Assembly (NCBI GenBank): GCA_016787525.1
Contig: JAEUUP010000022.1
Location: forward strand, 30,718-94,717
DNA from: Saprospiraceae bacterium
Lineage (GTDB): Bacteria > Bacteroidota > Bacteroidia > Chitinophagales > Saprospiraceae
Reading direction: 5' to 3'
Length of the DNA: 64,000 nucleotides
The translations under genes and the position numbers were made by a program. The notes under the pieces are model-generated. The model was not told the origin of the DNA. It ran no database searches and was given only the letters and a program-made list of their open reading frames with translations. This document shows, one piece after another, positions 45,130-53,712 of this stretch. Each line of letters opens with the position of its first letter. Within the stretch, counting starts at the first letter, position 1.

Positions 45130-46335
45130 ATGAAAAAACATATCTGGCTTGCTATTATCGCTTCGGCTTTAGGCTTTTTTGTGGATTTGTACGATATTAT
45201 TATCCTCAGTATTGTGCGCTCAAAAAGCCTTTTAGAATTGGGTGTTCAACAATCCGATTTGCTTACAAAAGGCGTATCCCTTATCAATATCCAAATGGCA
45301 GGTATGTTGATTGGCGGCTTCATTTGGGGCATCATTGGCGACAAATTCGGACGATTGTCGGTGCTTTTTGGCTCAATTATTTTGTATTCTTCTGCCACAT
45401 TTGCCAATGCTTATGCCCCCAACTTTGACATATATTTGATGTTACGCTTTTTAGCGGGTATTGGCTTGGCAGGCGAATTGGGTGCTGCGATTACGCTTGT
45501 AACGGAGCAAATGCCGCAAAAATATAGAGGTATTGGTCCTGCTTTGATTGGCGGTTGTGGTATGTTGGGAGCTATTTTTGGTGCTTATATTGGCGGTAAA
45601 TATTCTTGGCAATTCACCTATCAATTAGGCGGCGGATTAGGCTTTGTTCTGCTTATTTTGCGATTAGGTGTACTTGAATCAGGTCTTTTTAACCAAATGA
45701 AAGAGAAAACAAGCACTAAAGGCGATTTACGTTTATTGTTTAAAAATAAGAATTATATTAAAAAATACGTTAGTATTTGCGTTTTAGGCTTCCCCGTTTG
45801 GTTCGTCAATGGTGTTGTTATGACTTTTACACCCGAAATCGGTAAGGCTTGGGGCATGAACCCGACCCCCTCAGTATCCGCCGTGTTTACCTACTATTTT
45901 ATTGGTTTGACATTTGGTGATTTGACAGGCGGTTTTGTCAGTCAATATCTCCAAAGTCGGAAAAAAGCCATTCGTTTGTATTTGACAATGTATGCCATTG
46001 GGGCTGCCGTTTTCTTCGCATTTGCGAATCAATCGTTGATGGTTTATTACGGGCTTTTATTATTTCTCGGCTTTTGCGTCGGTTATTCGATTGTCCTTCT
46101 AACATTGGCAGCTGAACAATATGGAACGAATATTCGAGCCACTGTCACTACTTCTTCATTGAATATTTTAAGAGCAACGGTCATTCCTCAAACACTTTTA
46201 TTTGGTTTTTTAAACCCTTATATTGGTACTGTAAATGCGGCGATGGTAGTGGGTGTTCTGGCAATATTGATAGCGTTTTGGGGTTTGAGCAATTTGGAAG
46301 AAACCTTTCATAAGGATTTGAACTATACGGAATGA
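45130..46335 (+). CDS. MFS transporter
   Basis: 401 residues with about 12 hydrophobic helices. The loop 2-3 signature is GIIGDKFGRLSVLFGS, and helix 4 and 5 features (RFLAGIGLAGELGAAITLV) match the sugar/metabolite:H+ symporter-type MFS, such as the aromatic acid or sialic acid group. It is last in the catabolic run and likely imports the product of the exported hydrolases. An eight-base partial motif (45204-45211) and a full decamer (45867-45876, PSV in a central loop) lie inside. Confidence 0.9.
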   Translation: MKKHIWLAIIASALGFFVDLYDIIILSIVRSKSLLELGVQQSDLLTKGVSLINIQMAGMLIGGFIWGIIGDKFGRLSVLFGSIILYSSATFANAYAPNFDIYLMLRFLAGIGLAGELGAAITLVTEQMPQKYRGIGPALIGGCGMLGAIFGAYIGGKYSWQFTYQLGGGLGFVLLILRLGVLESGLFNQMKEKTSTKGDLRLLFKNKNYIKKYVSICVLGFPVWFVNGVVMTFTPEIGKAWGMNPTPSVSAVFTYYFIGLTFGDLTGGFVSQYLQSRKKAIRLYLTMYAIGAAVFFAFANQSLMVYYGLLLFLGFCVGYSIVLLTLAAEQYGTNIRATVTTSSLNILRATVIPQTLLFGFLNPYIGTVNAAMVVGVLAILIAFWGLSNLEETFHKDLNYTE

Positions 46336-46344
46336 AATAATCTT

Positions 46345-46600
46345 AGAACCTGATGTTACGCACGATACAATTACTAACTGTTTTCCATCTCATCGGCTTG
46401 GTGGTGCAATATGCGCTCATGGCTACGCAAAAAAGACGTACTAAGAAACTACTTTTTTAGACCGAAGTTAATTTTTCAATCGCTTGCGATTGGAAAATTA
46501 ACTTCGGTCTGATAGATTCTTTTTATTGTACGCTTTTTTTGCGTAGCAAAAAACAGTGCGTAACCTCTACATTTCGTAACATCAGTTAGAACTTAGGTTT
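46345..46600. mobile_element. MITE-like element with nested inverted repeats
   Basis: Outer TGATGTTACG (about 46354) matches CGTAACATCA (about 46577). Inside, TACGCAAAAAAG-CGTAC pairs with GTACGCTTTTTTGCGTA, and the centre is AGACCGAAGTTAATTTTTCA... against its complement, a stem of about 25 bp with one mismatch and a 2-nt turn (about 46459-46511). There is no coding frame. A hairpin this long with terminal repeats fits a non-autonomous transposable unit. Confidence 0.5.
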
Positions 46601-46801
46601 GCGATTGGTGATTTATGAATGTGAGTATCCTTTAAATTCACAAATTCCAAAATCGCAAATTTACTGAGGGGGTAAAAGTAGCTGTTAAAATCAATAAGGC
46701 TTGTTTGTATATTTTAAAATGTTTATGTATAAAAAGTAAAATAGACGCTCATTACCCTACTTTTTCGGCGATAGAGCCGCAAATGAGTATCTAAAAAATT
46801 C

Positions 46802-48053
46802 ACGTTCTGTGACAATTTATGTGTTTTAGGCTTTATAAGCAAAACACCGCGCTTTGAAGTGTTCAAAATTAGTCATATTGAAAGTAAACCTTTTGACAGT
46901 TCTAAGTAAGTTATTATTGCCCTCCGTACAGGCATTAGAAACAGGATGTTTGAAAAAATTAGTAATGGGTTCAAATTGTCGTTCAAGAAATTTTATAAAT
47001 TCATCCAGTTTTTCATTTTTTAAATTCTTAGCTTGTTCTAACCAGAGATTTACTTGTTGTATGGCAAAATCATAATTAAATTGACATTCAAAAATAGCGA
47101 TAAATGTGTTTTTCATATAATAAAGTTCTTCCAAAATAGGAGATAAAGTCAAAGCGTTTTGTAAAACATTCGTCTCATTTTCTGTATTTTGGTCAGGTTG
47201 CTTAAAAAGTAACCATTTGATACTTTTGAAGGCTTCCTGTTTAGGAAACTCTTTTCGCAAGGCTTTTCTGGTCGCGTCTAAAACATTATTGATATAGGTC
47301 GTCCAGTGAAAACGGTCACCAATAACTGTGGCATTTGGGAACTCGTTTTTGATAATATCTAAAAACGGTCCCCAAAAATCGCAACTGGCTATTTTGACTT
47401 GTTCCTTAAATAATACACCATTTTTCAAGGTAATACTTTGAAAATGAGCTATTAAAGCCTCTTTTTGACGCGTTTGTAAAATGTCAATCGTTTCGCCATT
47501 TTCTAAATTCGTCAAAACACAGATGTAATCTTTTTTGCCTTTACGAAACGAAAATTCGTCAATGCCTAATTGAGTGACACCTTCATAACGTTCATAGCCA
47601 TTTACTTGACTATGTTCATAAAATATCCGCTCAACCGTTTTTGAATGGGTATTAGTTAGCGCACCTACTTCACTCAATGGTTGTTTGATACTTAATTCAA
47701 ATATCCATTTTGACTGACGTTTCGTATGACTTTTATTCGGTTCGATGAAATCTGGTATATCTATAAAATACCGACCACAGGTACACTCATATTGCTTCAA
47801 TCGCAAATGTAGATACACTTCTCTACCCGAAATATTTAAATCACGAACTATATGTGTCGTGTATTGATTTACTTTTATTGACCGTTTTTGACATACAGGA
47901 CACATCCCTGAAGTATTCAAATGATGGCAATAAATACGTATTGTTTTGTTTTCTAACTCTACTCTTTCTACTTTTAATTCAGGTAGGTTCAAGAGTAATT
48001 CATATACTGTAGTATCCATTCACTAAGATACCACAAAAATTGTCACAGAACGT
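46802..48053 (-). mobile_element. ISL3-family insertion sequence
   Basis: The transposase gene is flanked by inverted repeats of about 22 bp: ACGTTCTGTGACAATTTATG at 46802 onward, and its complement at 48032-48053 with one mismatch. I could not find a convincing 8-bp target duplication at the flanks. No decamer occurs within the element. It lies against the 5' end of a secreted-protein gene. Confidence 0.85.
46826..48019 (-). CDS. ISL3 family transposase
   Basis: 397 residues. The N-terminal zinc-finger (CPVCQKR near 38 and YECTCGRYF near 95) and the helix-turn-helix region precede the DDE domain: GIDEFSFRKGKKDYICVLTN (first Asp), VIGDRFHWTTYIN (second Asp) and a late ACTEGNNNLLRTVKRFTFNM (Glu). 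It appears intact, with both terminal repeats present, so the element could still move. Confidence 0.92.
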   Translation of the reverse strand: MDTTVYELLLNLPELKVERVELENKTIRIYCHHLNTSGMCPVCQKRSIKVNQYTTHIVRDLNISGREVYLHLRLKQYECTCGRYFIDIPDFIEPNKSHTKRQSKWIFELSIKQPLSEVGALTNTHSKTVERIFYEHSQVNGYERYEGVTQLGIDEFSFRKGKKDYICVLTNLENGETIDILQTRQKEALIAHFQSITLKNGVLFKEQVKIASCDFWGPFLDIIKNEFPNATVIGDRFHWTTYINNVLDATRKALRKEFPKQEAFKSIKWLLFKQPDQNTENETNVLQNALTLSPILEELYYMKNTFIAIFECQFNYDFAIQQVNLWLEQAKNLKNEKLDEFIKFLERQFEPITNFFKHPVSNACTEGNNNLLRTVKRFTFNMTNFEHFKARCFAYKA

Positions 48054-48067
48054 TCTTTTTGGCTGTT

Positions 48068-49033
48068 ATGTCACTAAAAGCGCAACAAGCTCCCATTATT
48101 GTACAAACTGGTACGACTTCTCGCATTGTTCCGACATTAGATTCTGCTGTACGCAGTGCTTTAAACGGTGATTTTATCATAATTCCAGGCGGAACATTTA
48201 GGCTCAGTGTTCCTATCAATAAACGTTTAACAATCTATGGAAATGGATATAGAGCCGATTCGGCGGGTGTATCAGGTGTAACAACTTTGTTGGCAGATTA
48301 TTTTGTATTTAGTGGAAGTGGTGTTGAAAACACAATTATTAGTGGTATTGACTTTAAAGGGGTTGTTTATTTAGATGGAACACCCAAGAGTCTTACTTTC
48401 AATAGCTGTTTCTTTTTAGGTTTAATTAGCGAACGTATCAATAACCCTATTACTAATGTTAATTTTAAAGATTGTGTTTTTGGCTGGGAAAATTATGACC
48501 GTTTATATTCCGCAAACTTTACGTTTGACAATTGTATTATGTATTCCAGCAGTGGATTTGACTGTTTTTATGGGTGTAATCAAAATTTTAATAATTGTGT
48601 ATTCAATTATCGCGCTCCCAATAGCGATCTTCTTTTTAGGATTGATGGTAATTCTTATGTCACTGTCAAAAACTCAATACTATTCTATATATTTCGAGGT
48701 TGGGTTCCTATACAAACTGGGGGTCGCTTTGCCAGTTCCAATAACTTAGTAGTAACAGAAGAAAATGATATTACCCGTTTAGGCATGGATATAAATTCCA
48801 ACCAGTTCAAATCTGCCAATTTTGTGGACAGCGTTTTTATTAGAGGGACAGGGGGTTTCTTTGATTATGATTTGCATACAACTTCGCGTTGTAATTGTGC
48901 TGACAAAGGTATTTACAGTGGTACACAACCTTTCCGTGATGTTCCACAAATACCTTATGTCTTCTCACGGACTATCACACCAAGCGGCAATACCTTAAAT
49001 ATCCGAGTAACAGCCAAAGCAGGTTCAAACTAA
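48068..49033 (+). CDS. Secreted beta-helix-like protein, 5' end replaced by the IS
   Basis: The open frame runs back into the insertion sequence. Immediately after the IS, the translation is FFLAVMSLKAQQAP, the last half of a signal peptide with its cleavage site. The first half and start codon are missing. ATG 48068 or a TTG at 48059 are the only nearby starts, and neither restores a full signal. The mature part (about 310 residues) has pectate-lyase-like stacked strands: FIIIPGGTFRLSVPINKRLTIYGNG, IISGIDFKGVVYLDG, SLTFNSCFFLG, VNFKDCVFGW. Product export is probably lost or reduced. The gene is 13 bp before the T9SS substrate gene and may form a unit with it. Confidence 0.65.
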   Translation: MSLKAQQAPIIVQTGTTSRIVPTLDSAVRSALNGDFIIIPGGTFRLSVPINKRLTIYGNGYRADSAGVSGVTTLLADYFVFSGSGVENTIISGIDFKGVVYLDGTPKSLTFNSCFFLGLISERINNPITNVNFKDCVFGWENYDRLYSANFTFDNCIMYSSSGFDCFYGCNQNFNNCVFNYRAPNSDLLFRIDGNSYVTVKNSILFYIFRGWVPIQTGGRFASSNNLVVTEENDITRLGMDINSNQFKSANFVDSVFIRGTGGFFDYDLHTTSRCNCADKGIYSGTQPFRDVPQIPYVFSRTITPSGNTLNIRVTAKAGSN

Positions 49034-49046
49034 AAACCACCACATC

Positions 49047-52000
49047 ATGGCAAAATCTATCAAAAACCGCAGGTTGAATTGGTTTTGGCTGATAGTCGTG
49101 GGCTTGTGGGCAACACCACTATTGGCACAACAACCGACAGGTTGGGAATATTGGTTCGACCAAAACTTTTCCAATCGCATCAATACCCCCCTCAGTACAA
49201 ATAGTATCAATGAGACTGTCAGCACGTCTGATTTATCCGATGGTGTTCATATTTTTAATATGCGCTTACAACGAGGTGGAGTTTGGGGAAGCGTTTCAAG
49301 CCAAATTTTCATAAAAAATAGTCAAGCTACAAGCGAAGGTTTTACGGCTTATGAATATTGGTTTGACCAAAGTTTTCAAACTCGGACAAACATCCCCCTC
49401 AGTATAAGTAGCATTAACGAGACTATTAGCACGTCAAATTTGCCCGATGGTGTTCATGTTTTTAATATGCGCTTACAACGAGGTGGAGTTTGGGGGAGCG
49501 TTTCGAGCCAATTATTCATTAAAAATAGCCAAGCCACAGGCGAAGGATTTACGGCTTATGAATATTGGATTGATAATAACTTTAACTCGCGCATAAAAAA
49601 AACGATTAGTTCTGCTTTAGATAGTTTAGTTTTTAATGATAACATTAACATAGACACGCTTTGCAGAGAGGCTTATGCTTTCAATATCCGTTTTTTAGGG
49701 AAGAATGGTTGGAGTGCGGTGAAACGTGATACGTTTTTTAAGGAAACGTATAGTTCAACCCAAGTTATGGCAAAGTACATCTATCATACTGAGCCACAAA
49801 CCTTGTCCGTTTCCTTTACCGATTCATCAAAAAACGTGGTCTCGCGGGTGTGGGATTTTGGCGATGGTAAAAAAGACACTCTCAAAACAAATCCGACTTA
49901 TGTTTACAGCAGAGCAGGCATTTACAAAGTCTGTTTGACTTGTAAGAATAGACTCGCGCCGCCTTGTGGAGTGGATTCCTTTTGTCAAAATGTCGTTATA
50001 AAAGGCATTACAGGTATATCGCCTAATCGCGCCTCTAATTCAAGTTATGCGATAACCACTCTTAGCGGTTTTGGGTTGAATAGAGCGACAAAAGTTGAAT
50101 TATTCCGCAATACGGATATTATCAAACCTGATTCTATCATTTTTGTAGATAGTTCGCGCCTAAAAGTCAATTTTCGTTTTGATAATTCGCCTGTTGGCAA
50201 GTGGTCACTTCGCGCCATTGACGGACGTGATACATTCATTATACGCGATACGTTTACAATTGAATTGTCAAGACGTTTGCCGCCCGAAATTGTTATTATC
50301 GGACCAGGCAGAATACTGAGGGGTAGAGAATTTGATTATCAAGTCGTGGTTAAAAATCCTGGTAATGAGCCATTGGTTGGTGTTGATGTATTGATAACAG
50401 TAGATACAAGTGTTACAATTAGAGTAGTAGATAGTTTGGATTATACGTTTGGTAACATTCCACGCAATGTAATAGACAGCATAAGAATACCTACAAATTT
50501 CTTTGTGTATGATGATACTTCATTGATAAAACCATTAAAAGTCTGTTGGCTAATGATACCTTATCTTCCTGCGGATGCCACAGGAACAATAAATATAAAA
50601 GCAACATCAAATATTGCGACAACTACTGATTTAGATGTGAGTGTTTCGCAATCTTTATTGTCAGATTCTACAATGGCTTCAATTTTTCAAACTATCAACA
50701 GCGTTATCTGCCCAACAACTGGTGATGAATGTTATGATGCTTTGATAGGAGTAGGATATGATTATATCAAAAAATATGCGCCAATTCCATTTCCAATAAG
50801 TTGTGGACTTAAGTTCAGAGATATTTATTGTGATTTTAGAAAAGCATTGAAAGACGATAACGTTATTACTAAAAATATAAAAGCAGTTGATATTGGTGCA
50901 ACTATGGCAAGTATACTTATAGATTGTTTACCAGGAGGTAGATTAGCCAAAAAATTAGGTTATACAGGAGGAATAGAGGCAGCTCTCAAAAAACATAAGC
51001 AATTTAATAAGTTCAAGAAACCAGCCTTAATTACTTATAAATGCTTTGATAAAATAGTCAACAAAGCCAAACAAATCATTCAGATAGTCACCTCACTTGA
51101 CCCAAATCTAAAAGAAGGCATTAAAGGCATCAATAACTTAAATTGTGTCAATACCATTTCTGTTATGCCTTATAATATATCATTTGAAAATGCAGACAGT
51201 GCTTTAGCACCAGCGAGTGAGGTAAGGATTTATGATACTTTGGATAAAACTAAGTTTCAAATCAACTCTTTTAGATTTACAGGTTTTGGTTTTGGGAGTA
51301 ATCGGTACTATTTGCCCAAAATAGCAAAGTCTTTTGTAAGAGAAATTGATTTACGCCCCAGTAAAAACATCATTCTTCGTGTGACAGGTGATGTTGATTC
51401 AAATGGTATTGTCAATTGGTATTTTGGTTCTCTCGACCCGCGTACAACAGCATTGACTCAAAATATTGACAACGGTTTTTTACCACCTAACAAGCGAAAG
51501 CCCGAAGGTGAGGGGTATGTCAATTTTGAAATCACGCCAATTGAGAGTTTACAGCATTTAACAACAATTTCTAACAAAGCAAGTATTGTTTTTGATTATG
51601 AAACGCCTGTCATAACACCTACTTGGCGCAATACAGTGGATAAAGTATTACCTCAAAGTCGTGTATTGACAGCAGAAAAAAGTAGAACTGAGAATGCTTT
51701 GGTTGTTCGTTGGTCTGGTACAGATACACACGCAGGTATTTTGGATTATTTCATTTATGTTTCAGAGGATAATGGACCTTATCAAGCATGGTTACAAGGT
51801 ATTTCTTCTGATTCAGCTTATTTTGTAGGCAGAAACAGCAGTCGTTATGCATTTTACAGTGTTGCACGCGATTATGTTGGCAATATTGAAAACAAAACGC
51901 CCACAGCCGAAGTAACAGCTACGTTTACAGTAGCAACCCGCGAAGTCAATGCTGATAAGTTATGGCTTGGTCAAAACCGCCCCAATCCATTCAGCAACAC

Positions 52001-52220
52001 AACTACTATTGATTTTAATCTTGACAAAGCGTATAGTCAAGTCGAGTTAAAGGTTTTTGATGTAGTTGGACAATCTGTTTTTTCAATAAAAAAAGGTGCG
52101 CTTACTGAGGGGGTGCATAGTATTGATTTAGATTTATCGAATTTGGCTGCGGGTGTCTATTTTTATCAATTGAATACAGATGGACGTGTCCAAGTACGAA
52201 AAATGACTTTAATAAAATAG
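49047..52220 (+). CDS. Type IX secretion substrate with PKD-like domain and tandem N-terminal modules
   Basis: 1057 residues. Signal peptide at about 8-28 (LNWFWLIVVGLWATPLLAQQ). Two nearly identical modules of about 69 residues (from YWFDQNF and YWFDQSF, each ending FIKNSQAT) are followed by a third divergent half copy. A PKD-like domain lies near 255-325 (SRVWDFGDGKKDTLKTNPTYVYSRAGIYKV). Long CARDB-like and unassigned regions follow. The C-terminal 80 residues are a type A sorting domain (NRPNPFSNTTTIDFNLD ... VELKVFDVVGQSV ... LAAGVYFYQL). It is exported by T9SS to the surface, probably an adhesin. Decamers: 49188-49197 and 49395-49404 at equivalent places in the two modules, 50314-50323 and 52103-52112. 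Confidence 0.9.
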   Translation: MAKSIKNRRLNWFWLIVVGLWATPLLAQQPTGWEYWFDQNFSNRINTPLSTNSINETVSTSDLSDGVHIFNMRLQRGGVWGSVSSQIFIKNSQATSEGFTAYEYWFDQSFQTRTNIPLSISSINETISTSNLPDGVHVFNMRLQRGGVWGSVSSQLFIKNSQATGEGFTAYEYWIDNNFNSRIKKTISSALDSLVFNDNINIDTLCREAYAFNIRFLGKNGWSAVKRDTFFKETYSSTQVMAKYIYHTEPQTLSVSFTDSSKNVVSRVWDFGDGKKDTLKTNPTYVYSRAGIYKVCLTCKNRLAPPCGVDSFCQNVVIKGITGISPNRASNSSYAITTLSGFGLNRATKVELFRNTDIIKPDSIIFVDSSRLKVNFRFDNSPVGKWSLRAIDGRDTFIIRDTFTIELSRRLPPEIVIIGPGRILRGREFDYQVVVKNPGNEPLVGVDVLITVDTSVTIRVVDSLDYTFGNIPRNVIDSIRIPTNFFVYDDTSLIKPLKVCWLMIPYLPADATGTINIKATSNIATTTDLDVSVSQSLLSDSTMASIFQTINSVICPTTGDECYDALIGVGYDYIKKYAPIPFPISCGLKFRDIYCDFRKALKDDNVITKNIKAVDIGATMASILIDCLPGGRLAKKLGYTGGIEAALKKHKQFNKFKKPALITYKCFDKIVNKAKQIIQIVTSLDPNLKEGIKGINNLNCVNTISVMPYNISFENADSALAPASEVRIYDTLDKTKFQINSFRFTGFGFGSNRYYLPKIAKSFVREIDLRPSKNIILRVTGDVDSNGIVNWYFGSLDPRTTALTQNIDNGFLPPNKRKPEGEGYVNFEITPIESLQHLTTISNKASIVFDYETPVITPTWRNTVDKVLPQSRVLTAEKSRTENALVVRWSGTDTHAGILDYFIYVSEDNGPYQAWLQGISSDSAYFVGRNSSRYAFYSVARDYVGNIENKTPTAEVTATFTVATREVNADKLWLGQNRPNPFSNTTTIDFNLDKAYSQVELKVFDVVGQSVFSIKKGALTEGVHSIDLDLSNLAAGVYFYQLNTDGRVQVRKMTLIK

Positions 52221-52239
52221 ACGTATTTTGATTTTCGCT

Positions 52240-52285
52240 CAAAAAAGAGGATGCAAAATGAAAAACATTTCTGCATCCTCTTTTT
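52240..52285. terminator. Bidirectional terminator between convergent genes
   Basis: AAAAGAGGATGCA pairs with TGCATCCTCTTTT across a loop of about 16 nt, with T tracts on both strands. Confidence 0.9.
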
Positions 52286-52288
52286 TAT

Positions 52289-53431
52289 TTAAACGGTTTT
52301 TAATTGCCGTATCAATACTATCATACCAATCGAACAACATAATACAAAACCAAACCCCCATCGCAACGACCCTATATCACCCAAAAAGCCAATAACAAGC
52401 GGGGCTGCAAAATAAGCCGCGTAACCCAATTGCGATATTTTGGCAATAGAAACAGAGGGATTCGTAGATACCCAATGTCCAGCAATGGAATAAACCAACG
52501 GCACAATGGTAGAAATACCCAATCCTGTCATAAAGAAACCCAATAAAGCCGTTTGCAATTGTGTCGCAAGAATAAGCGTACTCAAACCGATGAGGGTCAC
52601 AATTGTATTCCAAAATAGCAAGGAGTAGTTGCCAAATTTAGCACGGAGTCTATCGCCCAAAAGCCGACCGAGTGTTACACCACTGATAAAAATAGTGTAG
52701 GCAAGTGTTGCCGATGTCGCGCCCGCTTTAAGAACCTGTTCGGTATAGATACCCGCCCAATCATTCATCGCACTGTCACCAAGCATTGCACAAAAAGCAA
52801 TGCCACCCAACAAAAGGCTTATTTTACTCCATGATAGGGAGGGGGTCGTCGTATCCACTTCTTGGCTAATCGTTTTAGAGTGCATAAACAAATAAGGTAT
52901 GCCCACCAACAAAATAACTAAGCACAACAAGGCAATAATAGCAAAATGATGGAATAAATCCAGACCCAAATGCACAAACTCCAATCCCGTGCTTGCACCC
53001 ACAAATAAACCCATCGTACCTATGGCATGAAAAGAAGACATCAAAGGTTTTTTGTACTGACTTTCCAAAACAACTGCTTGTTCATTCATGATTATATCTT
53101 TTGCACCATCTGTCATACCATAAATAAAAAACAAAGGAAAAGTCAACCAATCCCCATTAATAATTGGGGCAAGCATCATCATACCACTACCCACAACAAT
53201 AGCCATCAAAAGGATTGTTTTACGTTCAAAAGGTAAGTGTTTTTTGCTTAAAAAAGTCGCAATGGTCATATTGCCAACAGCAATACACAAAAGTATAACG
53301 CCTAATTTGCTATCCGATATGCCATATACTTTCTTAAGCTCAGGCAATCGCGAACTCAGATTAGCCAAGTTAAAACCATAAATAAAAAAGAAAACGCTGA
53401 CTGCGATACGTTTGATTGTAGTAGATTGCAT
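52289..53431 (-). CDS. MFS transporter (YbjJ-like)
   Basis: 380 residues with 12 hydrophobic segments. The N-terminus IAVSVFFFIYGFNLANLSSRLPELKKVYGIS and the helix 4-5 region FPLFFIYGMTDGAKDIIMNEQAV fit the MFS group of YbjJ and related sugar or peptide-like carriers. The substrate is unknown. CAAAGCTA at 53436-53443 reads TAGCTTTG on the minus strand, so the transcript may begin at or within a few bases of the ATG. It contains no decamer. Confidence 0.85.
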   Translation of the reverse strand: MQSTTIKRIAVSVFFFIYGFNLANLSSRLPELKKVYGISDSKLGVILLCIAVGNMTIATFLSKKHLPFERKTILLMAIVVGSGMMMLAPIINGDWLTFPLFFIYGMTDGAKDIIMNEQAVVLESQYKKPLMSSFHAIGTMGLFVGASTGLEFVHLGLDLFHHFAIIALLCLVILLVGIPYLFMHSKTISQEVDTTTPSLSWSKISLLLGGIAFCAMLGDSAMNDWAGIYTEQVLKAGATSATLAYTIFISGVTLGRLLGDRLRAKFGNYSLLFWNTIVTLIGLSTLILATQLQTALLGFFMTGLGISTIVPLVYSIAGHWVSTNPSVSIAKISQLGYAAYFAAPLVIGFLGDIGSLRWGFGFVLCCSIGMIVLIRQLKTV

Positions 53432-53563
53432 ATTGCAAAGCTAATGAGAGAGCAAGATGCAGTTTGTAAAATAGTTAGGAAATTTTCAAAAAAATTATCG
53501 CTCGTGACGATCTCCAGACCGTTCACGCCCTATCAAAACGTCTCTGACGTGTCCGCCAAAATA

Positions 53564-53620
53564 GCTTTTATACTGAGGGGGTGCTTTTCGCCATGAAAAG
53601 CACCCCCTCAGTATAAAAGC
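53564..53620. repeat. Inverted pair of extended decamers forming a 26-bp-arm hairpin
   Basis: The left arm starts GCTTTTATACTGAGGGGGTG at 53564 and the right arm ends with its exact complement at 53620. The arms of 26 bp meet across the 5-nt loop GCCAT. Each arm holds one full decamer (53571-53580 and 53604-53613). The outer sequence AAAAGC...GCTTTT is shared with single copies at 54893-54917 and 57102-57131. Confidence 0.95.
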
Positions 53621-53712
53621 ATCAAAAAAGCGGATTATGTGTAGAAAAAATATGTTTTAGCGACCGTACCGCCCATTAGAGAAAGTGTAGCTTTGCCAAA
53701 GTCATTCATAAA

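Noticed and set aside
45204..45211. CCTCAGTA inside the MFS gene, CTCAGTA at 21441, and TACTGAGG at 58319
   Set aside because: Only seven or eight motif bases; expected more often by chance, so not counted among the decamer copies.
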